This document shows positions 26,301 to 36,938 of a stretch of 64,000 nucleotides of DNA, one piece after another. The stretch spans positions 41,565,166-41,629,165 of the forward strand of contig LS997565.1 of assembly GCA_000469685.2 (NCBI GenBank), read 5' to 3'. The stretch's first letter is position 1; each line of letters opens with the position of its first letter. The stretch comes from Haemonchus contortus (lineage: Eukaryota; Nematoda; Chromadorea; Rhabditida; Trichostrongylidae). The position numbers and the translations under genes are program-made. Under the pieces are notes generated by a model, which saw only the letters and a list, made by a program, of their open reading frames with translations, was not told the DNA's origin and ran no database searches.

Positions 26301-29300
26301 AAGAGAAGGTCGGAATAACTGAAGACGTCACAAACTTGCTTTCAGCACAGTCTACAAAGGCCTCCCCTTTTAGTATGTGGATATGGCTGTTTTGCAGTCA
26401 AGTAGTGTTGGACAGTGTAAAATATGCTTCAGCTAAACATATCAAAATTTCACGTGATTTGCTCCTCTGGGAAAAAAATTACGACAAGTTCAAAATGGCC
26501 GATTACTTTTGAGCGCTACTGTACATACATATAAGATATATACTGTTCTCAGGTGATTCGCCTCCTTCAAAACTAGTAAGACAGTGAAATATATAAGAGC
26601 ACACACCATTCGTTGACCACCGGGTGCGATCCGTCCCTTATCACCTACAGTATCACGCCTGCTCATCCTGTTGGTTGATGCAGCTGGTGCAAAACGATCC
26701 TCTCCTGTCTCTACAATTACAAGAAGTTTGCTGCAGCAGCTACAAAGCAATAAAAAATCAAAAATTATGAACCATAAGCTGATCCCATTGCAGAACTACG
26801 TCGATTTCCTCCAGGAGTACGAGAGCGAGGCTCCTATATAAAAGCGAAATAAGACTGAACGCAAAAAGATCATAATGTTTACACAACATCGAGCTGTATT
26901 CATGAGTTACCGTTGGACGGAAATTCGAAAATTAGACAAAGGGACCACCACACGAAACACGGCGCAATGACCAAATACTACCAGAAGTTTATGCTCAGAA
27001 AACTATATACCGGCGAAGGCGAACGTCGAAATGGAGTTGGGCTGCGAGAAGTCTGAAAATAAGTACCACATCATAAGCGATGAGAAACCCAAGGAGTGCA
27101 ATTGCATACCCTTCGACGACTAACAGGCGGTGGGGAAGGGTTCTCTTCCAACAATGCATCTTGTCGGCTTCTCCTTGTAGGTACTCGAACCGTGGATCGC
27201 GCACGACTTCTCCTCTCAACTAAAATTTTGAAGAACAAGATAATTGAAAAAAATTATAAAGCAAGCTCATGCAGTCAATACTGATTAGAACAAAGCTCAC
27301 ATGCAAGAACAAAACCATCCCCTTAGTAAACTCATATCTCTCAGTAGATGCGGTTTCTGGAAGTTGGCGGACATGCAAAAACGTCTTGAGGGATAAAACA
27401 ATGGGAGATGGTGCAGATGCTCTTTAGAAACAAACGAAGCTAGCTTAATGAGGTCCTTTATACAAGAATTGTAGATTTGCCGCTACAAATGCAAGTCACG
27501 GCAACCAAACAGCGACATCCGCGATATTTGTAATAAAAAATATTACGCACATGCTCAATAAAAGAAGCTCAGCCAATCGGAAAATAAAGAAAAAACTGAG
27601 AAATTTAGAGCGATAGCCAAGCATAGCCTGCACCAAAAAGGCAAAGCGCAGCTGAAGGTCAGACTGAAGCGTGATCACCTTTTTCACCGTTGGCGCTCGA
27701 CGAGGTTGCATTCGATTGTAAGTTCCATGTGTCATGCGAATTCAGAGAGAGTGAGGACGGTGGTGTAGGAGGAGGAGGGAGAATCGTGCCTTCGTCTTTA
27801 AAATTCAAAATACAGACATTCGCAAAACAGTCAACACTTGAAGAAGGCTAAGGTGACACTGAAAGAACAACCAGGCAATCTACGCTTCCTGAAAGAGAAA
27901 AAATATTCGTCTTCATTATGACATTCTTACCAACGAAGTGCTGAAACACAACTGGGGTAAAATAGGCGCTTTGGACGAGATTTATAGTCATGTGTGCTCT
28001 TTACAACAAAGAGGCACGAACTGACATTATTCAAGCAAAAAGCATTCACAGACAGCCACTTTCAGCATTCATTTTTGACAAACATTAACAGCGCTGGATT
28101 ACAAAACCTTTTTCGCTCTAACCACCCTTGTATACGTCGTCGCATGTTTGGATAATCTGTTGTTAGACAGGACACTTCGAATCACATTCCTAACCATACT
28201 TGAAATTTGCTGCGACTAAACGGTATCCCAATACCCTTCCTATCGACTGATAAACTCAACGTTTTTTCATCGCAAGTGTAAAAATAAGCACGCCGATTCG
28301 GCAGTGGCTTCTTTCACACTCCGACGTGCGTGCCGGCAAGCAGGTGGAATCGCAGGTACATTTAGCGTGTGGCGTGCGAGCGGCTATGCGACGGTGGCGC
28401 TATCCAACTGTGTAACAGCAGTGAGTACCGGTCGATACCGCAAATCGAGGATGGCTGCTGTCACACAGTCGGATAGGGCCGCCGTCGCAGAGCCGCTCGC
28501 AAGCCGCACGCTAAATGTACCTGCGATACCTCTAGCGTGCCGACACGCACGTCGGAGTATGAAAGTAGCCAGTGATGGGAGATGCAAACTGAAGACATTT
28601 TTCAAAACGTGAAATTCAGTTCAGCATGCAATATCTTGCAATAGAAAAAGGAAACAAGCACAAAAACCCGAAAAGTTAAGGAATAGGAATAAACAGTAAA
28701 CGCACCGTTCATTGTCGACTTGTTCTGTTTTGTTACATCAGTCCCAGCGTTATTATCTGACTGGAGAGTATCTTGATGTGTTGTAGACGCCGCAGATGGA
28801 ACAGGCGGCTGAGTTGAATGTCCAAAGTCTAAAAAAAGTACACATGTAATAAGATATCTCATCATAAAATCAACGTTTTCGAAGGCTCGAAAAATAGAGT
28901 GCGAGGGTCGTGAAAAAACTTAAAAATTGTGAGATACATGAACACAAAAAGATTCATGCACTGAACTATCCAATAATCTTCGAAGTTATTATTCGATCCC
29001 GCGCATGAAGGGGATACAAAGTTATCAAAAGAGATGAACGGCAATAAAGCGTTAGACCCAAAAGTGTAGAAGAAAAGCTGAGTTCCATTTGGGCACGATC
29101 TCGCAATTCAAACAAATATTGTTCACACCAGCACCAACACTTTGTGTAACTACATTTTACAAGCTAAATAGTTTCAACAAGACTTCATAACGCTACCGTC
29201 TTTATTTCATAGAACTTGTTGACTTTGGTGCACGTTCGCATGGCATATGAAAATGTTTCAGATAGGAGTATGAAAACTTATAGGAGAAACTCGACCTCAC

Positions 29301-32274
29301 CTTGTTGATGCCCATTAGAAGTACTTGGTTGGGTTGGTGGGCATCGAAATTTACGGAACAAATCAGGATCATCTGTACGCGGCGGCCAGGCAAACGATGT
29401 TGGTTTCGATACCTTTTCTGTAGGCTCTGTGGTAGTTTCATTACTAGATCTCGTCGGTCTGTTTGAGGGCTCCGGAACATTATGAGCCGAGCTGAAAAAC
29501 AGACAGTACGCTCATGCAATTCAATCATCAAATAATATCGATAAAGACTTACTTTTCATTATCAGTCGTGTCCATATTAGTTGGTGTTCCAGCGCGGCTT
29601 TGACATCTACTTCGCATAGCTCTTACGTATGCGGGTCTGCAAATTGGAGATGATTTCGTTGCGTATATCAACTTCATAAGAACATGTGATTCAAGCATTA
29701 CAGCCAGGTAATGTATCGCAACAAGCCATGCTCAATTATGAAAGGTGAATGAGCTAGTATTTATTGTTTCCAAACATACGCCGCTTCTTCTACTTCATCG
29801 TCCACTCTGGGAGTACGCGGAGTACCATCTGCATACATCGATGGCGATCGCATTGACGGAGTACCCATGCCTGCGATATTTATAACGAAATCTTGAAAAG
29901 TAGCATAAAAGTACCACAACATTGGCAAGGAGAGCCTAGGCAGGTGTTCTGAGGTGGAGCAGAGTATGTCTTGTAGGCACGAACCTACAAAACATAATCC
30001 ACTCGACCTCAGAACTTTGTAAAAACTACATGCTCCGCCCCACCCTATGACAATGCACCACAAGAACCCTCATGCACGGCCTAATATCCGAAAATTCCCT
30101 TGGCATGTCTGTGATATCTAACGAACAGCGGACGTTCAAGCATTGGAGTTATCAAACCGTGATACGGTAACCAACGCCCTGGTCCTGCCTGGAATGCCCT
30201 AGTCAACGGAACGAACTTCTCCTCTCCACTTCGCGAGCTCGCCTGTTATCTGCTTTTGGTGCGTCGTACATGATCTGGTTTTGTGGGCATACTTCAACGT
30301 GCGCTGGGAGCGAGCTTTCACCGTTCAACTCATTTTCCATAGCTGTGGGTCAGACTGGTGACGGTGAAGAAGTGTTTCAAGAGCCAGTTGAAAAATCAAC
30401 GAAATCCGGCGATCACCTAATGTAGGCATATATGATTTTACTCTGAAGAGGTTATGTGAAGGCGTGATTCCTATGGTAGCGACTCTGACCACTGTGAGTA
30501 CGATAAATTTGACGAACAACGGAAGTGATACTTCAGGAAAGTGCAAAAGTAGCGAAGAAAACGTGAAAATCGGCGAATCAAGAGAAGCATAAGGAATAGC
30601 GACATTCGGGTCGGTTTCTAACCAGATATGTTAGGAGTTCCAAGAAAACATGGGAAGAATTACGTGGGAGGACTGTCAAATCTCAGAAATTAAAAGAATT
30701 TTCCGTTTACTACGCATCACCGCCTTATGATTATACCAACTGTCATTGTCGAATTACCGCTCGCACCTTTGGGATGCGGGTAGGCTTAGGGCCTGCTACA
30801 AGGGATCAGTCAATTGCACAGCCGCTAATGAAGTAAAATCGGATTCAAGCGAAGAAATCTGTGGGGCCCTCATGTGAAAGGCTGAACTTCTAGTAAGGGG
30901 AAGACCGTTTGAAAATTTGAGACCCACCTTGACAAATTTGGTTATCTTCTGTAGATATCACCAAAATTTCCGGTTCAGGTCTAGGAGTCCGCGTAGTCTG
31001 CTGTTGTTTTGGGGTCACCGATTTCTTCGAGACATTGGATTTTGGAGCGGTTTGTTGAGTGGAATTATCCTTGACCAACACAGGAATAATGTTAAGCTTG
31101 AAATACGCCATGAATTGAATGTCATGCCGCACCGCCTTCATTGTTAAGTCTTTCCGAACTGATTCCAGCTGAATATATAGCGTCCATTTGGAGAAGACTC
31201 GAACCTTTGGTCAGTTTCAACCTACCCCTTCCTTCACCTTCTTACACGGGCAACATTCTGTCATACCTAAGAGATAAAAAAGCCTCCCACAGGAACAGCA
31301 GCGATAGTTATAATGTGCATTCCTGAAAAATAACAGCAGATATTAAAGAAACGGAAACGCTATCTACGCAGTTATGTAGTACCTACCCATGGATCCTTGA
31401 AAAATGTGACGCGATGTGCTCATAAACTGAAACGACAGAGAAATGCTTATTAGAGACATGGCATCCCTCTACTCCACATCGGAATCGAAGAATTTTCCCT
31501 TTGGGGATAGCAATCTGAAAACAATTTTCAAGAAATAGGCTCATTAGTGAAGGTAAAATTGAAATTGTGGTGAAAATGTCCATATGTTTTTAAATTTTCT
31601 CGACAAGAAAGTACCTATGGGGAATGCCTCTGAACCTGAGCTATGGGTAAAGGAAGCAAAAGTGTTGGTGGAGAGGTTTTTCCGCGGTATGCGCAAAATA
31701 TACGGCTTCTTAGGCGTAGTGAAAACATGATCTTAAGCGATATCATCATGACAGACTGTTATGCGGGTATTTGGACGAGATTCAGTCGTGCGCAACCGCT
31801 GAAGGTCAGCTCAAAAATGTCAAAAATCACTCTAATGAAGCCAGGGTCAGGGCCAGTTGTTAGAATTTCTAACATGTGTGCCAACTACTTATGTTGCAGC
31901 CCCTGCAACGCTGTTAAGTAACGTTCACTTCTGAGGGTGGACGTCAACGAAGTCAGTCTCTGAGCCCCCACTGCGCCCATCTATTCCTTTTGACCCAACA
32001 GGGCCCCATATGGTGGCGTACTTGGGAGGCACAGGTTTGTCTTAAACGGGAATTTCAGAAGCCTTTTCTACAGGGCTTCAAGGAGCAAACGCATCAGACA
32101 GTAATTGTGTACCGTGCAAACAGTAAGTATGTACAGTGCAGTGGTAAAAAACGAAAAACGGCGAAAGCAGTGGAAAAAAACGAAAAATGACGAAAAAGCA
32201 ACACTACAACTGGCTTACCTCTTCCATTCGTTTTCCCTCACCCACAGTGTTGCAATCAGAGACCAAGGAGATTA
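20301..32274 (-). CDS. Finger-motif and S/T-P-repeat protein, about 20 exons, 5' incomplete
   Basis: Exons in transcript order: 32274-32219, 31514-31387, 31322-31226, 31168-30928, 29870-29780, 29636-29553, 29491-29301, 28828-28706, 27795-27679, 27219-27125, 26833-26800, 26710-26607, 23799-23733, 23667-23561, 23503-23474, 23285-22536, 21164-21071, 21001-20933, 20840-20704, 20620-20301 (TGA). All junctions are GT-AG and frames agree, except 22536 to 21164: the exon ends in phase 0 and the next needs phase 1, so a small exon or a weak donor is unresolved. The first listed exon is tentative and no ATG was found. Recovered length is about 978 residues. Near the N-terminus are Cys/His motifs (FRCGVEGC with later HIASH; YRCCSCGRLF; ECCPCKK). 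The 750-nt exon encodes S/T-P repeats (SRTPYYNSG-like), recalling the Spt5 CTR, but no NGN or KOW domain is visible. The C-terminus is proline-rich (LLPPPPPNLIVPPPPPPP) and ends VPPVPV. No family recognised; a nuclear, CDK-phosphorylated protein is a guess. Confidence 0.82.
21375..21640 (-). mobile_element. Degenerate tRNA-derived SINE copy
   Basis: GGGATGCGCCCCGAATTCAA, the following CAACCAGAATAAAAGCGG and GTGGTGACCAGCTGATACAG correspond to the 3' half of the SINE family in plus-strand order. The tRNA-like head region is barely recognisable. Lies in an intron of the S/T-P-repeat gene. Confidence 0.45.
21898..21914. repeat. Homopolymer G17 tract
   Basis: Seventeen consecutive G residues in an intron of the minus-strand gene. 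The nearby 77-codon plus-strand frame that reads through it as poly-Gly is not a gene. Confidence 0.9.
24085..24880 (-). pseudogene. RTE-like non-LTR reverse transcriptase fragment
   Basis: On the minus strand, in order: SREYGMPLCLAF preceding a broken active-site block (FESVEKEAVIKAL), then SGKGSAISPILFNAV, the catalytic LRFADDIM, and a downstream block (DALFTINRTDIS, NDPSRAEQKEKRDVGK). These follow the order of RTE-clade reverse transcriptases. Several frameshifts and stops separate the blocks, and no endonuclease domain is visible, so it is an old 5'-truncated copy. It sits in the 2.8-kb intron between 23800 and 26606. Confidence 0.78.
24950..25900 (-). pseudogene. mariner transposase remnant
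   Basis: Minus-strand reading gives FITGDEKW (first catalytic Asp), then LLHDNARTRVS (second Asp) and GLAPYDYRLFLS (third Asp) with 34 residues between the last two, the D34D spacing of mariner. Frames shift between blocks and stops are present. Terminal repeats were not found. Adjacent to the RTE-like fragment in the same intron. Confidence 0.78.
26153..26521 (+). mobile_element. Tc1/mariner-type MITE copy B
   Basis: A 369-bp copy flanked by TA; termini CAGTAGCGCTCAAAGTATTC and TTACTTTTGAGCGCTACTG are inverted repeats. Internal blocks (CAACACTATTTGACTGC in inverse, ACTCCTTTCCTACT) match copies A and C. Intronic in the S/T-P-repeat gene, about 85 bp from exon 26607-26710. Confidence 0.82.
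28301..28577. mobile_element. Long fold-back MITE with ~120-bp arms
   Basis: Left arm 28301-28422 and right arm 28453-28577 are inverted copies with scattered substitutions (shared blocks ACTCCGACGTGCGTG, CGCAGGTACATTTAGCGTG, GCGAGCGGCT), with a spacer of about 30 bp. Intronic in the minus-strand gene. Long open frames on both strands are by-products of the palindrome, not coding. Confidence 0.82.
29946..30015. mobile_element. Short hairpin element, 32-bp arms and 6-nt loop
   Basis: Left arm 29946-29977 (GTTCTGAGGTGGAGCAGAG...) and right arm 29984-30015 (...CCACTCGACCTCAGAAC) pair with four or five mismatches; the loop is CACGAA. Located in the intron between exons 31168-30928 and 29870-29780 of the minus-strand gene. 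A small fold-back element or a structured intronic RNA. Confidence 0.65.
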
Positions 32275-33336
32275 CTGAAAATGAAAAATAAAACAAAATC
32301 CATAAAAAAGTACACTACACCCGAAAAAGAGGCGTTTGACTTTGAGAGGAGGCTAATAAGGTATTGTTCAAAGTTAGCGAGTGGGCGCTCTCAGACTACA
32401 GGGTTATGAAATGGTGCTCCGTCCTGTATAAAGCAGTTCTACTCACGAGAAAGGTATACAATTCGAGAATTTTACCAATTTACCTTAACCGCACCAACAA
32501 AGCGATATTATCGATCTACAAAAAATATACAAAAAAAAGTCTCACAAGGTTGGCGATTTATGGACACAACTCCAGTCTCGGAAGGGGCTTGAACCCGTAC
32601 TAGTGCTTTCCGGCTATAAGTTCGAATCCCGTCCGAGACTGAAGCTTTGTCCATAAATCGTCAACCTTGTGAGACTTCCTGGACGCATAGTGCATCGAAA
32701 TAACAGCAGTTAACAGAACACCAAGCCAATACAAAAAAGTGTTAGTCTGAAAAAACATCAGAAATAGAGCATGTTGAAGGGATGCTACGTGCTAAAGCCA
32801 CAATCGGCATCTCGCAAAAATTTGGAAGGTACGTTATCAAGCTAAATAACTGCCTCGCAAAACTTGATCACTAAAATTTCATGGTGTCAATTTGAATGCG
32901 AATTTACATCATGAAACCTAACAAACTGAACCTTAAAAAACAGCGAACCATTGGCTATCGCGCTATGGACATAACTCATAACCGTCAAAACAGTTGTAAC
33001 CGTGACTACAGATACTACCTCAGAAATTACGGCGAAATGGGTGTAAGGACGGATGGAGGGAACGGTGCGTTCATTGGTTGATACGGAAACGGAAATTTAG
33101 CACGGACACTCCGCCCATTTGGTGATTCCATAGCACAGCCCGCGCGCGTCCTTGCAAAGGACCCCCCTTTCAGCGCGTCGTATATGTGACGGGTGAGAAT
33201 TATCGTATCAGAAATAGTTATAGTTAGTTGGATTACTGTAAGAAACGAGTGCCTGTACTGGGTCTTCTTTTGGAACCTTTTTTAGGCTGAATCGAATAAA
33301 TAATTGCATTTCTTATTGTATACATGTAAGCGATTA
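32275..33336. other. Region upstream of the minus-strand gene's known exons
   Basis: The missing 5' exons and promoter of the S/T-P-repeat gene should lie here or further right, but I could not find one with the required phase. Contents are AT-rich sequence and the tRNA-like palindrome at 32537-32677. Confidence 0.4.
32537..32677. repeat. Head-to-head pair of tRNA-like fragments (palindrome)
   Basis: Arms AAGTCTCACAAGGTTGGCGA... (32537-32584) and its inverse ending TCAACCTTGTGAGACTT (32630-32677) enclose two B-box-like motifs on opposite strands: AGTTCGAATCC (plus, near 32619) and GGTTCAAGCCC (minus, near 32595). Each arm reads B box, CCGAGACTG, TTTGTCCATAAATCG, CAACCTTGTGAGAC. This looks like two inverted copies of a tRNA-derived element's 3' part. 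Not a functional tRNA: the T stem does not pair. Confidence 0.6.
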
Positions 33337-33590
33337 ATGGTGGTAAAGTGGCAAGAGGCGCACTATTACATACCTATGGTTCGGATAGGTACTCGCCCCG
33401 TCCAGCCAAATCTTCTATCGCTCCGGGGTCGGTTAATTGGTACCAGATTAGCCTAGGAGGGTAAAAGCTCTGAATTGTATATCGGCTGGCTACCGTCCGT
33501 CGCTGTATCGACCAAATATGCATTCGCTGCGCCGTTACGATTCCGAACGGAAGTCGAATGCAGGGCGCATCCCGAATAGGACCGGGGATG
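33337..33590 (+). mobile_element. tRNA-derived SINE, copy in plus orientation
   Basis: Plus-strand head GGTGGTAAAGTGGCAAG, then GGTTCGGAT as a mutated B box, then the family body (CTCCGGGGTCGGTTAATTGG, TAGGAGGGTAAAAGCTC) and 3' part (GATTCCGAACGGAAGTCGAA). The only clear copy in this orientation. Confidence 0.75.
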
Positions 33591-34253
33591 ACTCGCGCCG
33601 AGGACTTGGTCTTCTATCTTGCGGACCATAGAGTTCTTTCTAGTAAATGACCATTCTGATACTTCTTGCTAGGGAATGAATGCCATCAATTATGCAGAAA
33701 GACATCTCCCGGGCCATGAACTTCTGCAGAGCTGTAAGGCCTCTGAAGTCAGGTTTCGACTTCGAACTACTAGCTTAAGAAGGAAAAAAAAGTAACCTGA
33801 CTCTACGCAGATGAGAGTACAGTTGTAATGCAACTTTTGTGGGGCGTGGTTTGTTCTTTAGATTATGTGGACTACTTGCAGATCGCAATCAAACTGTCTC
33901 AAGTACCTATAAATACCTCATAAGGATTCCCATAAGGGACTTCTGAGTGCGCTCTACTAAACTTCAAGGAGTATACCGACTTGTATGGATTAGAGAGTAT
34001 TACGATACTGTTGTAGGTTTAATGACCATCATGTTCTTGTCGCCTTCGAAATTCCATTCATTTTACGTTATAAATGGCTTATAGACGAATACATACCATT
34101 AAGTGGCCGTCAGGGATTGCGCCATGCACTTTATCGGCTTTCGAAATGATGATACGATTGATGGGTTTTTTAGTTTTCTACGCTACGAGTAACGATCCAT
34201 AAGTATATAAATAATGATGTTTAGGGGAGAGTAAAGTCTTTGGCAGTAAGTAA
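33591..34253. other. Gene-poor stretch between SINE copies
   Basis: No spliced gene was found. One short minus-strand open segment (about 34094-34175) ends at a GTATGT donor and reads ISKADKVHGAIPDGHLM. It has no start codon and its phase does not fit the neighbouring gene, so I leave it unassigned. Confidence 0.3.
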
Positions 34254-34567
34254 GTGCGCATTCAAACCTCCACTACGATTCCGAATGTAAGTCGAGTGCT
34301 GTGGCACATCCCATTTTGGTGTGCACCACAGCAATCTACTTCCATTCAGAATCGTAGTGGAGATTTGAATGCGCACGTGGCTGATACAATGACTAGCGGT
34401 GGGAGCCGATGTACAAGTAAGTGCTTTTATCCTCCCAGACGAATCTGGTACCAATTAACCGACCCCGGAGGGAGAAGGCTTGGTTGGCCTGGGTGGGCAT
34501 CGATTCGAGATTTGATCCCCTGACCAGGCGTGTATGATAGTGCGATACTTACCGCTGTACCACCTCT
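34254..34567 (-). mobile_element. tRNA-derived SINE with an inverted second tail
   Basis: A minus-strand copy (head near 34500-34567 with GGGGATCAAATCTCG as a decayed B box) carries, beyond its 3' end, an inverted partial copy of the same tail. GTGCGCATTCAAACCTCCAC at 34254 pairs with the sequence ending GAGATTTGAATGCGCAC near 34373. The result is a tail-to-tail SINE pair. Confidence 0.72.
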
Positions 34568-35037
34568 GCTCTTTACAGGCGTGCATATTAGGTTTTAATT
34601 TCGCAGATTTGAGACAAATGGAGTTTTAATTTGATGGTGTAGCTAGGGATTTCATATGTATAACAGTACATTGGGCTATACACACTTTATTACTATCGAA
34701 TGTTGAATATAATAGAAGGATGGCGGTGGTGTGGCTGCTGAGGGCTGTTCGCTGGTCGTATAATCTTGTGTAATGAGCGGCACGCTTCGGGAGCGCCTCA
34801 GCATTACAACGAGTACACAGGAAATTCCTCCTTCACACGCTTTTCTCCAAGATGACTCAATGAGAACAATGACTTTCTCTGGCGGGCAGTCTTAGAGCCA
34901 CTGATCCAACACAGCAAGGGAGACGGGCAGTAGGATCGGTTTTGTGTGATCGATTCGCCGCACGCGGCTGTCGCGGACCATTCGCTTCGCCGTTATTGCA
35001 GCTCTAGCTCAATCGATATGTGATCACTCTTTTAGAC

Positions 35038-35172
35038 ATGATTCTACTGTTAGTTCTTTTGTTCATGTATTTGTTACCTGCTGCCGCGTTCCACTGTATT
35101 CCTTCGCGTCGCGGCGTCCCTCTCGCCAAGACGCGACGTTTTCGATCGTACTGCACCACACCCGTGCAGTAA
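35038..35172 (+). CDS. Putative 44-residue secreted peptide
   Basis: An ATG-TAA frame of 44 codons begins two bases after CACTCTTTTAG, a good nematode trans-splice acceptor, which decides the start. Residues 1-17 form a clean signal peptide (MILLLVLLFMYLLPAAA) followed by a short tail with two Cys (20 and 39) and basic pairs at SRRG and KTRR. Such layout fits a small secreted or processed peptide, but I recognise no family. A downstream exon could exist: the reading just before the stop contains a weak GTGCAG donor. Confidence 0.42.
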   Translation: MILLLVLLFMYLLPAAAFHCIPSRRGVPLAKTRRFRSYCTTPVQ

Positions 35173-36013
35173 TGATCGTTCAACGACTATTCTTTGTCCG
35201 TACCTTTTGCTTTTGGACTTACATTCCAAAGTGTGCAGCTCTCACGTCTAAATTGTCCTTGCAACGAGTCTAGCCAAGTCCATAAGGTTCACTTCACTCC
35301 AGAGGTAGAGTCAGAGTTGTTTGATAGAATGAATCGCTGACTGGCGCATCGTCCGACACCGCAACTGGCTCCTCGGGCACCCGATCCTTCGAAAAAGACA
35401 TAGGTCTGAGCCAGGTATGTGCTCCCTGAATCATGTATCACCTGTCGGCCAACTGATCATCAACTTCTCGAGCGGGCGCCAGTAAAGTCTCCATTCGTCC
35501 CTGTCTCGAACCAGAATGGTCCAGTGAATGTACTATCGCTCCTTCGGTCCGCCCTTCCGAAATACGACATGCCATCACGTCGATGAAGAATGTGCTCTCT
35601 GTACGAGTTCACAAATGATGTGAATCCACGGTCGGAACGCATCAGCACAAGTAACATTTGATTTTATTCATCTTCTCAGTAACAAGAAACGACTTGATGA
35701 GGAACTTGTAGGTTGAAGCGAGGATGTCGACGATGTCACCCTGTTAGCTTCCATCGATGTATAAGTTCAGGTCAGGAGGTAAAAATGGAAGAAAGTGCTG
35801 ACAACGAGAAACCTTCGTGTGGACGTGGAGTAGATTAAGTTCCTGGACTCAGGAATATGTTACGAAGCCAGTTGTACACAACTAAAGGGTTGAAGAGGGT
35901 TCTTATCACATGAGGAACAGTCTAGATGGTAACGGTGACCGAACCAGGCAGTGAAGGCATCAGAGTCGAATGAATGAAATGGAGGAAGTCCACTGGTATT
36001 TCTGCGATAGCAC
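35173..36013. other. Region with open frames on both strands, undecided
   Basis: Plus strand 35413-35586 is open and protein-like (LLERAPVKSPFVPVSNQ, then ALPKYDMPSRR and a stop). Minus strand 35460-35657 is also open (HRRDGMSYFGRADRR). Neither has both a convincing acceptor and donor. One may be an exon of a neighbouring small gene. No family recognised. Confidence 0.3.
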
Positions 36014-36265
36014 TTACTCTAACACTATGGGAACGAGGAAGGAGAGAGAAGATGCAAGAAAAAAGTTCCCATCGCCTTTTGATGATGCCCTTATATACTG
36101 TTCCCACAGAACAACGAAGTACCATTGATGGTGACCGATAAGGCTGTCTGGTATGTCCAACCGCAATAGATCAGCCGCCAGATAAGCTTTTCCCAGTTGG
36201 TCGCGAGGATGAGTCATCGAGCTTGACCTTTCCCGACAGCGATACGGTCTTGAAAGTTCACCCAT
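36014..36265 (-). CDS. Hypothetical 83-residue frame behind a TATA box
   Basis: An 83-codon minus-strand frame opens with MGELSRPYRC and contains LGKAYLAADLLRLDIPDS. It lies about 110 bp downstream of TATAAAAGG. Near its end the sequence offers a GTAAGT that could be a donor, so this could be a first exon. No homology recognised, and overlapping frames are also open. Confidence 0.25.
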   Translation of the reverse strand: MGELSRPYRCRERSSSMTHPRDQLGKAYLAADLLRLDIPDSLIGHHQWYFVVLWEQYIRASSKGDGNFFLASSLSFLVPIVLE

Positions 36266-36375
36266 ACCGTAGGCTTAAGACTCCGGTATTGATTGTGATT
36301 GGTAGTTTTGGTTGGGAGGAGACGGAGAATGGAGGAGCCGAACGGCGAAGAGTTCCAGATTAATGGGTGGAAGGT

Positions 36376-36384
36376 CCTTTTATA
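36376..36384 (-). promoter_or_regulatory. TATA box candidate
   Basis: TATAAAAGG on the minus strand, about 110 bp upstream of the ATG at 36265. A good match to a core TATA element; its use depends on whether the hypothetical frame is a gene. Confidence 0.3.
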
Positions 36385-36938
36385 GAAGCTCGGTTGTAAC
36401 AGTGACGGTGGCGCGTCAGCTGTGGCAGTAGAATTCTGCTGACGCTAATCGAACCTCTTCAACTATAAGACAGATATATGGCAAGAATAGGGAAAAGAGA
36501 TCAGTTCGGAAGGAAAGGTAGGCTGGTTAGTATCCGTCAATTAGAAGGGTCACAGAACGCTTTGTGTCCACCTCAGAATCGTTAAGGCCCTTGAATACGT
36601 TTTCGGCTAACACAGTGGCTATAGGGAATGACATGACAGACAAATCATTGCTATATTCATGGAGTATTCCGCTTCCAGCTAACTTAATGTGGGCATCAGC
36701 GCTGTGAAAGAAGGAGAGGCATGAAGAGAAGTCGTATGAAGGCGAGGAATGTGATATATATAGTGCAGGATAGTGACTGTAGCAGTTTTTTGCAGACCAT
36801 ATGTTGCAGGTGGCTGATACGACAGCTGAACATCAGCTCAGGACAACCCAGAACAGTCTCTTCTTCAAAAACCAAGGGTCCTGCTTGGGAGTATCGATGA
36901 AACCAATCAGAAGCTTACGTTTGAAAGGACATTACCTA
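36385..36938. other. No feature seen
   Basis: I find no spliced coding potential, RNA gene or repeat with clear ends in this stretch. Confidence 0.4.

Noticed and set aside
28304..28612. Arg-rich 102-codon plus-strand and 73-codon minus-strand frames
   Set aside because: They lie in the fold-back element and mirror each other across the palindrome, which indicates repeat sequence, not genes.
32584..32637. Possible tRNA gene (GTCTCGG...CCGAGAC acceptor-like pairing with a TTCGAAT loop)
   Set aside because: The T stem does not pair and the pairing is explained by the larger inverted repeat of two tRNA-like fragments.
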